Assembly: GCA_937916355.1 (NCBI GenBank)
Contig: CALFTM010000003.1
Coordinates: 1 to 23,052, forward strand
Direction: 5' to 3'
DNA from: an uncultured Bacteroidales bacterium
Lineage (GTDB): Bacteria > Bacteroidota > Bacteroidia > Bacteroidales > Paludibacteraceae
Length of the DNA stretch: 23,052 nt
Shown: piece by piece, positions 15,384-23,052 of the stretch
Numbering within the stretch: the first letter of the stretch is position 1
Layout: each line of letters opens with the position of its first letter
The notes under the pieces: model-generated
Database searches by the model: none
Told to the model about the DNA's origin: nothing
Seen by the model: the letters and a program-made list of their open reading frames with translations, nothing else
Made by a program: the position numbers and the translations under genes

Positions 15384-18173
15384 ATGAAAAAGGTCTTTTT
15401 GGCGATTTTAGCGATGTTTTTTTCGTTAACAGTATTTTCGCAGATTTATTTTTGGAAGGACGGAGTGGTATTCCGTGCGTATCAGAAGTCTCAGTTGGAT
15501 AGTATTACATTTAATGTTTCCCAACAAATGGAAGAGGTAGAAGGTGCTTTGAGTGGCTTTTTCTCTGTTTCTCCAGTAAAAAAAGTTAGATTTTCAGGGG
15601 GAAATGTTATGTATCACCCCTATAATAAGGAGTGGACTTTTGCATCAAAACAGTGGATTGTACAGGATATACTCAATGACAACATCTCAGTTCCAGACTA
15701 CAACGGTTATTTAGATCTTTTCGGCTGGAGTACTGATGCAACCTATTTTGGAGTCTCTTCTTCAGAAGACCCCAATGATTATTTGGGTGATTTTGTTGAT
15801 TGGGGTTCTAATTTTAAGAATGGATGGTACACTATGTCGAAAGATGAGTGGTCGTATTTGTTCGAAAAAAGATCTAATGCGGAAAATCTTTGGTCTTGTG
15901 CAATGGTTTATGGCGTTAAAGGAATGATTTTGCTTCCAGATGATTTTGTTCTTCCGGAAGGAAAAACTTTTACACCTCAAGCATCAAGCTGGGATACTAA
16001 TGAATATAGCCAGCAGGATTGGCTTTACATGGAGGCTGCAGGAGCAGTCTTTTTACCGGCAGCATATTATCGTCGTGGATCTGCAACAAAGACGGAAACT
16101 TATTCTTTCGTTGCTAATTATTGGATGTCTTCATCAGAAGATCAGGAATCGGCAGATTATATCGTTTTTAATCCGTCAGATGATTTCGAAGATATGTTAT
16201 TGGAGGAAGCTCGTTACATTGGACAATCTGTTCGTCTTGTTTATGCTTGTGGTTGTGAAGTTGATACGGTAAAGCCAGTTATTACTACATCAGAGAAAAG
16301 TGCAGATTTGGGTCTGAACCCTTTAATTTGTGAACCTGAATTCAGTGTTTCTGATAATTGTGACAATGGCATAAAGGTAAAGGTGACAACTGAAGGTGTC
16401 CAAGGAGATGGTGCTGAAAAGAGTCAGACATGGGTTGCGACAGCAACGGATGCGTCAGGTAATGAGGCAGAGCCGGTAACAATCACATACACATGGGAAG
16501 AGGGTGAGATTGAGAATACTTATTTGCAAGGAGAATTTTCTGTTTCGCCTGCGAAAAAAGTGCAGTTTGCTTCGGGTAATGTTGCTTTCCAACCTTCTAC
16601 CAAGACATGGCGTTTTGCTCCGAATCAGTTGACCGTATTGGGCAAATATAACAAGAATGTTGAGAAAGAAGACTATAAAGGCTGGTTAGACCTCTTTGGC
16701 TGGAGTACCGATTCAACCTATTTTGGAGCTTCTTCATCATCGTCATATTCACATTATGAAGGTGATTTCGTAGATTGGGCTGCTAATTTTGGTCCGATGT
16801 GGCATACCATGTCGAAAGAGGAGTGGGAGTATTTGATCAATGAGCGACCTAATGCATCTTCCCTCTACTCAATTGCAACAGTTAACGGAACTAATGGTAT
16901 AATTTTACTTCCAGATGATTTTGTTTGTCCGACAGGAATAGAATTTAACGCTCAATCATACTATTGGGATACTAATTCATATAGTTTAGAAAACTGGTCT
17001 AAGATGGAGAGTGCAGGGGCTGTATTCCTCCCATGTGCAGGTTATCGCGATGAACACGTATTTCGCGATGATGAATATCTTGCAGGAAGATATTGGACAT
17101 CTACTCCAGAAGGACGTTTATGGTTTGATGATTATTACGGTTTGGAAGTTGATAATGGAGTATATCCATACTTGGGTTTTTCCGTTCGGCTCGTTTATTG
17201 CAAAGCTTGTGAGGATGATACAGAGAAGCCAATTATTACTACATCAGCTAAAAGTGCAGATTTGGGTCTAAATCCACTAATTTTTGAACCTGAATTTAAG
17301 GCGTATGACGATTGTGATCTTGCTGTAGAGGTAATGGTGACAACTAAAGGTGTCCAAATAGACGGGAATGAAATGAGTCTGACATGGGTTGCGACAGCAA
17401 CGGATGCATCTGGCAATGAGGCAGAACCCGTAAGAATCACATACACATGGGAAGAGGGAGAGATTGAGAATACATATTTGCCAGGACACTTCTCGGTTTC
17501 TGCCACAAAGCAAGTACAGTTTGCTTCGGGTAACACGTTGTGTCAGCCATCTACGAAGAAATGGCGTTTTGCACCAAATCAATGGACTACAGTAGGTAAA
17601 TACAATGATAACGTTGGTAATTCAAGTTATACTGGTTGGATAGACCTCTTCGGTTGGAGTACCCAAAGGACATATTTCGGAGTCTCTTCTTCTGATTATT
17701 CTTATGATTACGAGGGCAATTTCGTAGACTGGGGTGAAAATTTTGGAGAAGGAGCATACACCTTGTCTGCTGACGAATGGTCATATTTGTTAGAAGATCG
17801 TCCAAATGCAGATAACCTCTATTCTATTGCGACAGTTAATGGTGTCAAAGGAACAATTTTGCTTTCTGATGATTTTGTTTGTCCATCAGGACTTGATTTC
17901 ACGGCTGGAGCATCTTATTGGTCTACTAATGAATATAGTGGAGAAGAATGGACTAAGATGGAGAACGCTGGAGCAGTCTTCTTGCCTGCAGCAAGCTATC
18001 GTAGTGGTTATGCCTATATTGGAAGTGAGGAAGGTAGATATTGGACTTCCACACAAGAAGATAGTTGGAATACTTATGAAGTCTATTTCGACTATTCTGA
18101 TGACCGTATTTCTGTTGGTGATACATATTCTGACTACGGGCTATCCGTTCGTCTTGTAAAGGTAGTTGAGTAA
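15384..18173 (+). CDS. exported protein with three SVRLV-type modules and two HYR-like domains
   Basis: The protein has 929 residues. It has a signal peptide (1-20), a short W-K-D-G...D-S-I-T-F segment (23-43), module 1 (58-287), HYR-like domain 1 (291-372), module 2 (384-605), HYR-like domain 2 (611-691) and module 3 (702-929). Each module runs F-S-V-S-x-x-K-x-V, G-N-V, F-A-x-x-Q, D-L-F-G-W-S-T, G-D-F-V-D-W, E-W-x-Y-L, I-L-L-x-D-D-F-V, A-G-A-V-F-L-P and ends S-V-R-L-V. This resembles the Fibrobacter-type paralogous (FISUMP) domains, which I take to be related to the formylglycine-generating-enzyme/C-type-lectin fold. Glycan or protein binding at the cell surface is a guess. There is no T9SS domain and no lipobox. 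Cys-x-Cys or Cys-x-x-Cys follows modules 1 and 2. Confidence 0.82.
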   Translation: MKKVFLAILAMFFSLTVFSQIYFWKDGVVFRAYQKSQLDSITFNVSQQMEEVEGALSGFFSVSPVKKVRFSGGNVMYHPYNKEWTFASKQWIVQDILNDNISVPDYNGYLDLFGWSTDATYFGVSSSEDPNDYLGDFVDWGSNFKNGWYTMSKDEWSYLFEKRSNAENLWSCAMVYGVKGMILLPDDFVLPEGKTFTPQASSWDTNEYSQQDWLYMEAAGAVFLPAAYYRRGSATKTETYSFVANYWMSSSEDQESADYIVFNPSDDFEDMLLEEARYIGQSVRLVYACGCEVDTVKPVITTSEKSADLGLNPLICEPEFSVSDNCDNGIKVKVTTEGVQGDGAEKSQTWVATATDASGNEAEPVTITYTWEEGEIENTYLQGEFSVSPAKKVQFASGNVAFQPSTKTWRFAPNQLTVLGKYNKNVEKEDYKGWLDLFGWSTDSTYFGASSSSSYSHYEGDFVDWAANFGPMWHTMSKEEWEYLINERPNASSLYSIATVNGTNGIILLPDDFVCPTGIEFNAQSYYWDTNSYSLENWSKMESAGAVFLPCAGYRDEHVFRDDEYLAGRYWTSTPEGRLWFDDYYGLEVDNGVYPYLGFSVRLVYCKACEDDTEKPIITTSAKSADLGLNPLIFEPEFKAYDDCDLAVEVMVTTKGVQIDGNEMSLTWVATATDASGNEAEPVRITYTWEEGEIENTYLPGHFSVSATKQVQFASGNTLCQPSTKKWRFAPNQWTTVGKYNDNVGNSSYTGWIDLFGWSTQRTYFGVSSSDYSYDYEGNFVDWGENFGEGAYTLSADEWSYLLEDRPNADNLYSIATVNGVKGTILLSDDFVCPSGLDFTAGASYWSTNEYSGEEWTKMENAGAVFLPAASYRSGYAYIGSEEGRYWTSTQEDSWNTYEVYFDYSDDRISVGDTYSDYGLSVRLVKVVE
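15555..18170 (+). repeat. three tandem protein modules with recent DNA-level duplication
   Basis: Units begin at 15555, 16533 and 17487, a period of about 954-978 bp. The HYR-like linkers 16254-16499 and 17214-17456 are alike at the DNA level, with a 27-base identical run at 16427-16453 and 17381-17407 (954 bp apart) and another of about 24 bases further on. Confidence 0.9.
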
Positions 18174-18190
18174 TGAAAATAAGGGATTTG

Positions 18191-18214
18191 GGAGAGGGCA
18201 AAACGCCTTTCTCC
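18191..18214 (+). terminator. hairpin after the three-module gene
   Basis: GGAGAGGGC (18191-18199) pairs with GCCTTTCTCC (18205-18214) around a 5-base loop, with one bulge and one G-T pair. No clean T-run follows, so it may attenuate or stabilise the transcript rather than end it. Confidence 0.45.
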
Positions 18215-18290
18215 TCCTTCCTTAAATTGGTAAAGATTGGATTTTCCTTTCGCACCCTAATTAAGATAAATGAAAAAATAATTTAGAGAT

Positions 18291-19127
18291 ATGAAAAAAA
18301 CTTTTTTGACAATATTAGTGGCGTGTATGTCCCTTGCAGTTTCCGCACAAATGTATTTGTGGAAAAACGGAGAGAAATTTGACACATACGCAATATCCGA
18401 TGTGGATAGCATAACATTTACTGCTCCAAATACAGGAGTAGTTAATCCTGACGCGTTGACTGGAGTCTTTTCAGTTTCAGCATCCAAGAAGGTTCAGTTT
18501 TCAAAAGGCAATGTGCAGTATGCACCCGAGACGAAAGAGTGGCGTTTCGCCGCTAATCAGTGGGATATTGAGACCAATACCTCTTTCAAAAGCGGTTGGA
18601 TTTCTTTATTCGGCTATAGCACAGCGGAGACTTATTATGGCGTTTCGGAATCAGATGGTCATTGGAACTATGGAGGTGATTTTGTAGATTGGGGCGAGAA
18701 TTTCGACGGTGGCTGGTACACCCTATCTAAGGAGGAGTGGGTTTATCTTATCGCAGAACGTGCCGATGCATTAAAGTTAAAATCTTTGGCGAGGGTAGCT
18801 GGTGTTGACGGACTCATTCTTTTGCCAGACGGGTTCATTAATCCGGGAGTTGATTATACCCCAACAGATGATAGTTATGACGTCAATGTTTATTCCTTCC
18901 AAGATTGGGCGAAGTTAGAGTCAGCAGGTGCCGTTTTCCTTCCTAACAATGGTTGGCGTATAGGTTCTCAAATCGAACACCTTCAAGATCGCGGTTATTA
19001 TGCATGTTCAACTTTTCAGAGTACTGGTAGCGCCTTTGTATTTTACTCCTATGTAGGAAAAATTGATATTACATATACTTATCGCCATTACGGATTGTCA
19101 GTTCGTTTGGTAAAAGAAGCAAACTGA
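18291..19127 (+). CDS. exported single-module SVRLV-type protein
   Basis: The protein has 278 residues and parallels the preceding gene: signal peptide (1-20, ending S-A-Q), M-Y-L-W-K-N-G...V-D-S-I-T-F (21-43), then one module from F-S-V-S-A-S-K-K-V at 60 to S-V-R-L-V near the C-terminus. It has no HYR-like domain. Conserved landmarks include F-A-A-N-Q-W, G-G-D-F-V-D-W-G, E-E-W-V-Y-L, L-L-P-D-G-F, and A-G-A-V-F-L-P. It lies 117 bases after the three-module gene with a hairpin between, and ends at a strong terminator. It is a paralogue, probably co-expressed with the rest of the cluster; function unknown. Confidence 0.82.
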   Translation: MKKTFLTILVACMSLAVSAQMYLWKNGEKFDTYAISDVDSITFTAPNTGVVNPDALTGVFSVSASKKVQFSKGNVQYAPETKEWRFAANQWDIETNTSFKSGWISLFGYSTAETYYGVSESDGHWNYGGDFVDWGENFDGGWYTLSKEEWVYLIAERADALKLKSLARVAGVDGLILLPDGFINPGVDYTPTDDSYDVNVYSFQDWAKLESAGAVFLPNNGWRIGSQIEHLQDRGYYACSTFQSTGSAFVFYSYVGKIDITYTYRHYGLSVRLVKEAN

Positions 19128-19152
19128 TTTGTGGTAGGTATTTTGGGAAAAG

Positions 19153-19188
19153 AAGAGGGGAGCAAGTTTGAAGTGCTCCCCTCTTTTT
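19153..19188 (+). terminator. rho-independent terminator of the secreted cluster
   Basis: AAGAGGGGAGCA (19153-19164) pairs perfectly with TGCTCCCCTCTT (19174-19185) around a 9-base loop, followed by a T-run. Confidence 0.92.
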
Positions 19189-19218
19189 GTTGGGTGTGGT
19201 GAATATCTTTATTTTTTT

Positions 19219-19504
19219 ATTACTGTCCGCTAAACAACAAATCAGTTCAGTAACACTTTCATAAATAATATTTTACGTTATCATGAGCATGGATAAGCCC
19301 CCTCTTGAATTAAAATAACGGCTGTCCGTTAAAAAATTATACATTACAAACCACATTAACCTCCTTACACATGGTTTTATTTGCTATCTGAAGCCATATT
19401 ATGCCGTTTTTTCCCTACATTGGAGTGTTTATACACCTAACATATCGGCTGTCCGACAAAATATAGTTTGAGAAAACTTTCAAAAAGTTTTAGCGGACAG
19501 TAAT
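19219..19504. mobile_element. 286-bp element with perfect 16-bp terminal inverted repeats (MITE-like)
   Basis: ATTACTGTCCGCTAAA at 19219-19234 is repeated exactly inverted as TTTAGCGGACAGTAAT at 19489-19504. The interior has no open reading frame of note. It holds two further direct copies of the core CGGCTGTCCGnnAAA at 19319-19333 and 19446-19460. If the outer AT pairs are a target duplication, it is only 2 bp and palindromic, so the tips are uncertain. It looks like an internally deleted insertion sequence or a MITE; the parental family was not identified. Confidence 0.65.
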
Positions 19505-19596
19505 AGTTTAATATTGCACTTGCTTCTTGACTCTAGGCTTGACTATAGGCTCGAAATTTTAAGTTGTCTCTGTTAGTTTATTTGGGCTATTTTCAT

Positions 19597-19604
19597 TATA
19601 TTTG
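19597..19604 (+). promoter_or_regulatory. candidate -7 box for the O-acetylation cassette
   Basis: TATATTTG fits TAnnTTTG and lies 25 bases before the ATG at 19630. No convincing -33 element is present. It sits just outside the inverted-repeat element. Confidence 0.35.
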
Positions 19605-19629
19605 CCAAAGTTTTTAACTCGTCTCATCT

Positions 19630-21021
19630 ATGTTATTTTCATCACTGACATTTATTTTTGTCTTCTTACCCGTAGTCTTCTTACTATACTGGGCAGTTCG
19701 GAAAGACCTTCGAAACACTGTATTATTACTTTCAAGTTTGTTTTTCTATGGATGGGGAGAACCGACTTATCTATGCATAATGCTATCGGTTATACTCATC
19801 AACTATTTTGGAGGATTGCTAATAGACAAATACAAAAACAAAGTATTGTTAGTGTTAATAATAGCTGCAAATTTAGCTATACTAGGATATTTCAAATATT
19901 TCGATTTCCTTATAGAAAACATAAACCTTCTTTTTCGAAGCAACATCGATTTCATACATGTAGTTTTGCCAATCGGCATATCCTTTTATACGTTCCAAGC
20001 GCTATCTTATGTAATCGATTTGTACAGAGGAGGAATTCCTGTTCAAAAAGATTTACATAAACTTGCTTTATACATTAGTCTCTTCCCCCAATTAGTAGCA
20101 GGCCCCATTGTTAAATACAAAGATGTAGCGGAGCAAATTGAAGACAGAGAAGTAGATTGGAATTTAATTTCTTTGGGTATAAAGCGTTTTATCATCGGAT
20201 TAAGCAAAAAGGTTCTTATCGCCAATACTATGGGAGCGATTGCAGACAAAATATTCAATGAAAGTGTATGTGAAATTAGCACTATAACGTCATGGATTGG
20301 AGCTCTTGCATATTCTTTCCAAATATTCTTTGATTTTAGTGGATATTCGGATATGGCCATCGGGTTAGGACTAATATTCGGATTTAAATTCAAAGAAAAT
20401 TTCAACTATCCTTACATCTCTAAATCAATTACGGAATTCTGGAGAAGATGGCACATTTCTCTATCGTCATGGTTTAAAGAATATGTTTACATCCCCCTTG
20501 GAGGAAATAGAAAAGGCGAGAAAAGGACTTTAATCAATATATTTATCGTTTTTCTTCTTACAGGCTTATGGCATGGAGCTAGTTGGAATTTTATCTTTTG
20601 GGGCATCTGGCATGGAATCTTCAATATAATCGAAAAAGCGACAAACCTATACAAAGAAACAGAATCAAAATACAAGGAATTTTTTAAACATGTGTATACT
20701 CTCTTCGTCGTCATACTGGGTTGGGTGATGTTCCGTGCCGAAACGGGAAATCACGCCCTCGAATACATAAAAAACATGTTCGGTCTCCTTGATAACCAAA
20801 ATGCTAAATTCGAAATAGAATACTACATAGGGAACTTTGAAATCATAACGTTCGCGGTAGCTTTTATTTTATCAATCCCAATAATGAACAAAATAAATAT
20901 TAACATAAAGGAGACACCAAAGAAGATTATTACGAATGCTTTACTATTAACATTACTGTTAATAAACGTGGCTTTTCTTGCATCTTCGACCTACAATCCT
21001 TTTATATATTTTAGATTTTAA
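19630..21021 (+). CDS. MBOAT-family O-acyltransferase (AlgI-like)
   Basis: This 463-residue polytopic membrane protein begins M-L-F-S-S-L-T-F-I-F-V-F-L-P as in AlgI/PatA relatives. Family landmarks are L-P-I-G-I-S-F-Y-T-F-Q (about 117-127), L-V-A-G-P-I (155-160), F-F-D-F-S-G-Y-S-D-M-A-I-G (about 234-246), and F-W-R-R-W-H-I-S-L-S (about 268-277). The catalytic histidine is in T-G-L-W-H-G-A-S-W-N (about 312-321). These proteins pass acetyl groups across the inner membrane to a periplasmic partner that acetylates a polysaccharide. The DHHW gene 12 bases downstream is that partner. Both genes are clearly richer in A+T than the rest of the window, with many ATA, AAA and TTA codons, suggesting transfer. 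Confidence 0.93.
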   Translation: MLFSSLTFIFVFLPVVFLLYWAVRKDLRNTVLLLSSLFFYGWGEPTYLCIMLSVILINYFGGLLIDKYKNKVLLVLIIAANLAILGYFKYFDFLIENINLLFRSNIDFIHVVLPIGISFYTFQALSYVIDLYRGGIPVQKDLHKLALYISLFPQLVAGPIVKYKDVAEQIEDREVDWNLISLGIKRFIIGLSKKVLIANTMGAIADKIFNESVCEISTITSWIGALAYSFQIFFDFSGYSDMAIGLGLIFGFKFKENFNYPYISKSITEFWRRWHISLSSWFKEYVYIPLGGNRKGEKRTLINIFIVFLLTGLWHGASWNFIFWGIWHGIFNIIEKATNLYKETESKYKEFFKHVYTLFVVILGWVMFRAETGNHALEYIKNMFGLLDNQNAKFEIEYYIGNFEIITFAVAFILSIPIMNKININIKETPKKIITNALLLTLLLINVAFLASSTYNPFIYFRF

Positions 21022-21032
21022 TACCTCACAAA

Positions 21033-22736
21033 ATGAAAAAAATTATAATTTCATCCATACTGACAACTGTTGTTTTTTCTATAGGACTAACTTTCCTTTT
21101 GAGCGAAAAAAAAACTTTGCCAATAACCATAGAATTTGATGCTGAAGTTGATCACAATATGATCTTTAGTTGCTATTACACGACTGCTCCTGACAAATAT
21201 TTTTCAGAAGAAGAAAAGGTTGACTTTGAAATTAAATCAGGCAACAAACAAAAAGTAGTTTTTTCTCTGCCATGCACCATTCTTCAATCTTTTAGATTAG
21301 ATTTTTATAGAGTTCCTCACACAATAAAGTTGTCTGAAATAAACGTCTATGGAAATAGCACATATACATACAGCTATAACAATGTACACTTTACAAATGA
21401 TATCGACACCGCAACTATTGAGGATGATTGGGTCAAAATCACATCCGAAAAAGAAGATCCATTCATCGGATTTTCAAACGTATGTATAGAAGCAGGGCAT
21501 GAAACAAATTCCGGTTGGGTTATCTTTTTTTTGTCAGTTCTATTTTCTTCGATAATTTTTTATTATTTATACAAATACATTTTTTCTGTGTCAGAAAAAA
21601 TAGGTCAGACTGATACGTTTTTTATCTTCCTATTTATCTTTTTTCTTTTTATTCCTGGTTTAAAATTTGATGACCAAGAAATCTCAACCGAAGAAAACAG
21701 AACACTAGCAGCCAAACCTGTGATTAACCAAAAAAAAGACATTCTCACTTTTGGCAAAGATTATGAGAATTGGTTCAACGATCACTTTTGGTGCAGAAAA
21801 ATCTTCATTGACATCCATAAAAAGATAACTGAAACTATCAATAATGATGAAAGAAAGATCTATGATCAAGCATTTCTTGGCAAAAATGGATGGTTTTTCT
21901 TGAACAATACAAGAGGATATTCCAATAATCCGATTTTCTCAGATTTTGAACTTAAAGACATCACATCCTATTTGGAAACAATCGATTCATGGTGTAAGGA
22001 AAATAATATGAAGTTTTATTTTGTCATCGGACCAGATAAAAACAAGATTTACGGAGAACACTATAAGTACACAAAAAAAATCCGACCAGACGAAGAAGGG
22101 GCTGCCTATCAATTACTAGAATATCTCAACAAAAACACAAATATCAACTGCATATACCCTGCAGAAGCTATTAAAGCACATAAAAACGATAGTACATGTC
22201 TATACTACAAAAACGACACACATTGGAACCATAAGGGCGCATACTATGCCTATCTGGAACTAATGAAACAAATCAACAAGCAAGATAGCATTCCTCTTGC
22301 AAAAATTAGTGGATGGTACGAATATACTTTAGTTGACGGAGACTTAAACCGTATGTGCAACGGATTACAAGGAAATCCTGATGTCAAATATCTACATCCT
22401 ATTTTCGAAAACACTAATGAAATTTCAGTCAGCATACTACATAACATTCCTACAGTAGAACCTTATCCACATGGAATAATTAAAGGGTCATGTACGGCAA
22501 GCAAGAAAAAAGGCGTAATCCTAGGAGACTCATTCACTCCTCGAATATATGATTTTCTTTCGAATTCGTTTGGAGAAACCTTACGAATTCAAAATGGATT
22601 ATATGAGTTCTCACAAGAAGTACAAAATTTGATTCTAGAACAAAAAGCAGATTATTTTGTATTGGTAACAGTAGAGCGTTTTTTACCAGTACTAAGGGCT
22701 GCAAATTTTGCAGAAAATAAATTAGACAAAAAGTAA
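21033..22736 (+). CDS. DHHW / AlgJ-like periplasmic O-acetyltransferase with extra N-terminal domain
   Basis: The protein has 567 residues. A membrane segment (4-23) is followed by a beta-rich domain of about 130 residues (30-155), then two more hydrophobic segments (about 161-184 and 195-210). The SGNH-like catalytic region starts with E-E-N-R-T-L-A (220-226). It continues with F-L-G-K-N-G-W-F-F-L (281-290), F-V-I-G-P-D-K (330-336), D395-T-H397-W (D-x-H motif) and G-D-S500-F. Asp, His and Ser are the expected triad, so it should be active. It is the likely acetyl-transferring partner of the adjacent MBOAT protein; the target glycan is unknown. The N-terminal beta domain between membrane segments is not typical of AlgJ, which is usually shorter. 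Confidence 0.87.
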   Translation: MKKIIISSILTTVVFSIGLTFLLSEKKTLPITIEFDAEVDHNMIFSCYYTTAPDKYFSEEEKVDFEIKSGNKQKVVFSLPCTILQSFRLDFYRVPHTIKLSEINVYGNSTYTYSYNNVHFTNDIDTATIEDDWVKITSEKEDPFIGFSNVCIEAGHETNSGWVIFFLSVLFSSIIFYYLYKYIFSVSEKIGQTDTFFIFLFIFFLFIPGLKFDDQEISTEENRTLAAKPVINQKKDILTFGKDYENWFNDHFWCRKIFIDIHKKITETINNDERKIYDQAFLGKNGWFFLNNTRGYSNNPIFSDFELKDITSYLETIDSWCKENNMKFYFVIGPDKNKIYGEHYKYTKKIRPDEEGAAYQLLEYLNKNTNINCIYPAEAIKAHKNDSTCLYYKNDTHWNHKGAYYAYLELMKQINKQDSIPLAKISGWYEYTLVDGDLNRMCNGLQGNPDVKYLHPIFENTNEISVSILHNIPTVEPYPHGIIKGSCTASKKKGVILGDSFTPRIYDFLSNSFGETLRIQNGLYEFSQEVQNLILEQKADYFVLVTVERFLPVLRAANFAENKLDKK

Positions 22737-22750
22737 AAATATTCTTCTAA

Positions 22751-22775
22751 CTTTTTTATATGAAATATAAAAAGG
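22751..22775. terminator. A/T-only hairpin after the DHHW gene
   Basis: CTTTTTTATAT (22751-22761) pairs with ATATAAAAAGG (22765-22775) around GAA. It is weak because nearly all pairs are A-T, and it overlaps the presumed IS256-type end. Confidence 0.3.
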
Positions 22776-22997
22776 CAGTGTCCAAAATATTGTGTAAATG
22801 AGGAAACAGGATTCAGGTATAATCTCCTATATCTGGTTTCTGTTTTCAAACATAAGAATAAATTGGTTCATAATCAAACCCCAATTATGAATTGGGTGTG
22901 TCCATTTCTTCTCAATTTCCATTAAAGATAGGAAAAGGGTCTTCTTGACCGCATCATCAGAAGGGAAAGAAAGCTTTGATTTAGTGTGCTTTCTAAA
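22774..22997 (-). mobile_element. remnant of an IS256-type insertion sequence
   Basis: The segment begins with GGCAGTGTCC-type terminal sequence at 22774 and contains the 3' end of a mutator-type transposase. The stop codon is about 53 bases from the end, as is usual in IS256 relatives. The 5' part of the element is missing. Confidence 0.65.
22827..22997 (-). pseudogene. IS256-family transposase, C-terminal fragment
   Basis: Fifty-six codons and a TAG remain on the minus strand. The peptide R-K-H-T-K-S-K-L-S-F-P-S-D-D-A-V then K-K-W-T-H-P-I-H-N-W-G-L and F-I-L-M-F-E is the conserved C-terminus of mutator transposases (F-P-S-D-D-A, K-K-W-x-x-P-I-x-N-W). In frame upstream are two TAA codons at 23003-22998, so the gene is broken there. 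No start is available. The break coincides with the inverted-repeat-like sequence at 23000. Confidence 0.75.
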
Positions 22998-22999
22998 TT

Positions 23000-23052
23000 A
23001 TTAGTGTCCGATAAAAACTAAAAACGATATAAAAAGGAGTCTCAAACGCTGA
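23000..23052 (+). mobile_element. probable end of another insertion sequence, continuing past the window
   Basis: ATTAGTGTCCGATAAA at 23000-23015 matches the terminal repeat of the 19219-19504 element at 14 of 16 positions. It starts just where the IS256-type fragment is cut. No coding sequence can be recognised in the remaining 37 bases. Confidence 0.5.

Noticed and set aside
15384..18173. Diversity-generating retroelement acting on the C-terminal part of the modules
   Set aside because: The modules may have a C-type-lectin-like fold, but there is no reverse transcriptase, no template repeat and no adenine-specific variation visible in the window.

Overview
The window reads as chromosomal DNA from a member of the Bacteroidales (Bacteroidota). 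Four signs support this: promoter-like boxes of the type TAnnTTTG, A-rich leaders without clear Shine-Dalgarno sequences, a type IX secretion (T9SS) sorting domain, and families typical of the order (AAA-ATPase-like/PD-(D/E)XK proteins, DUF4476, HYR-like repeats, MBOAT + DHHW acetylation pair). A T9SS cargo argues against gut Bacteroides proper and fits Prevotella, Porphyromonas or Paludibacter-like relatives or an uncultured gut/rumen lineage. The genus cannot be fixed from the sequence alone.

Left part (1-7773), mostly minus strand: a truncated AAA-ATPase-like protein; a tight four-gene run of amidohydrolase, MscS-type channel, rsmD and folB; a plus-strand secreted GH5 glucanase; rimM, convergent with the glucanase across a shared hairpin; and an Rpn/PD-(D/E)XK-transposase-family nuclease with a repeat-rich coiled-coil tail.

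Middle (8093-13956), plus strand: a ThiD-like kinase domain fused to an AraC-type DNA-binding domain, followed by pdxS and pdxT (the ribose-5-phosphate-dependent PLP synthase) and a strong terminator. The fusion has lost the family's catalytic cysteine, so it looks more like a vitamin-sensing regulator of pdxST than an enzyme. Then come serB with two ACT-like domains, thyA, and a PAP2 membrane phosphatase.

The secreted cluster (14203-19188) has one good promoter, four exported proteins and a strong terminator. It encodes a DUF4476 protein with a His-rich linker, a minimal T9SS cargo, a 929-residue protein with three copies of a roughly 225-residue module separated by HYR-like domains, and a one-module relative. 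Three of these and the GH5 enzyme share a short N-terminal segment ending in a D-S-[IV]-T-F-type motif.

Right end (19219-23052): a two-gene O-acetylation cassette (MBOAT + DHHW/AlgJ-like), visibly more A+T-rich than the rest. It lies between a 286-bp element with perfect 16-bp terminal inverted repeats and, on the right, an IS256-type transposase remnant cut by a sequence matching that inverted repeat at 14 of 16 positions. This looks like mobile-element-associated accessory DNA.
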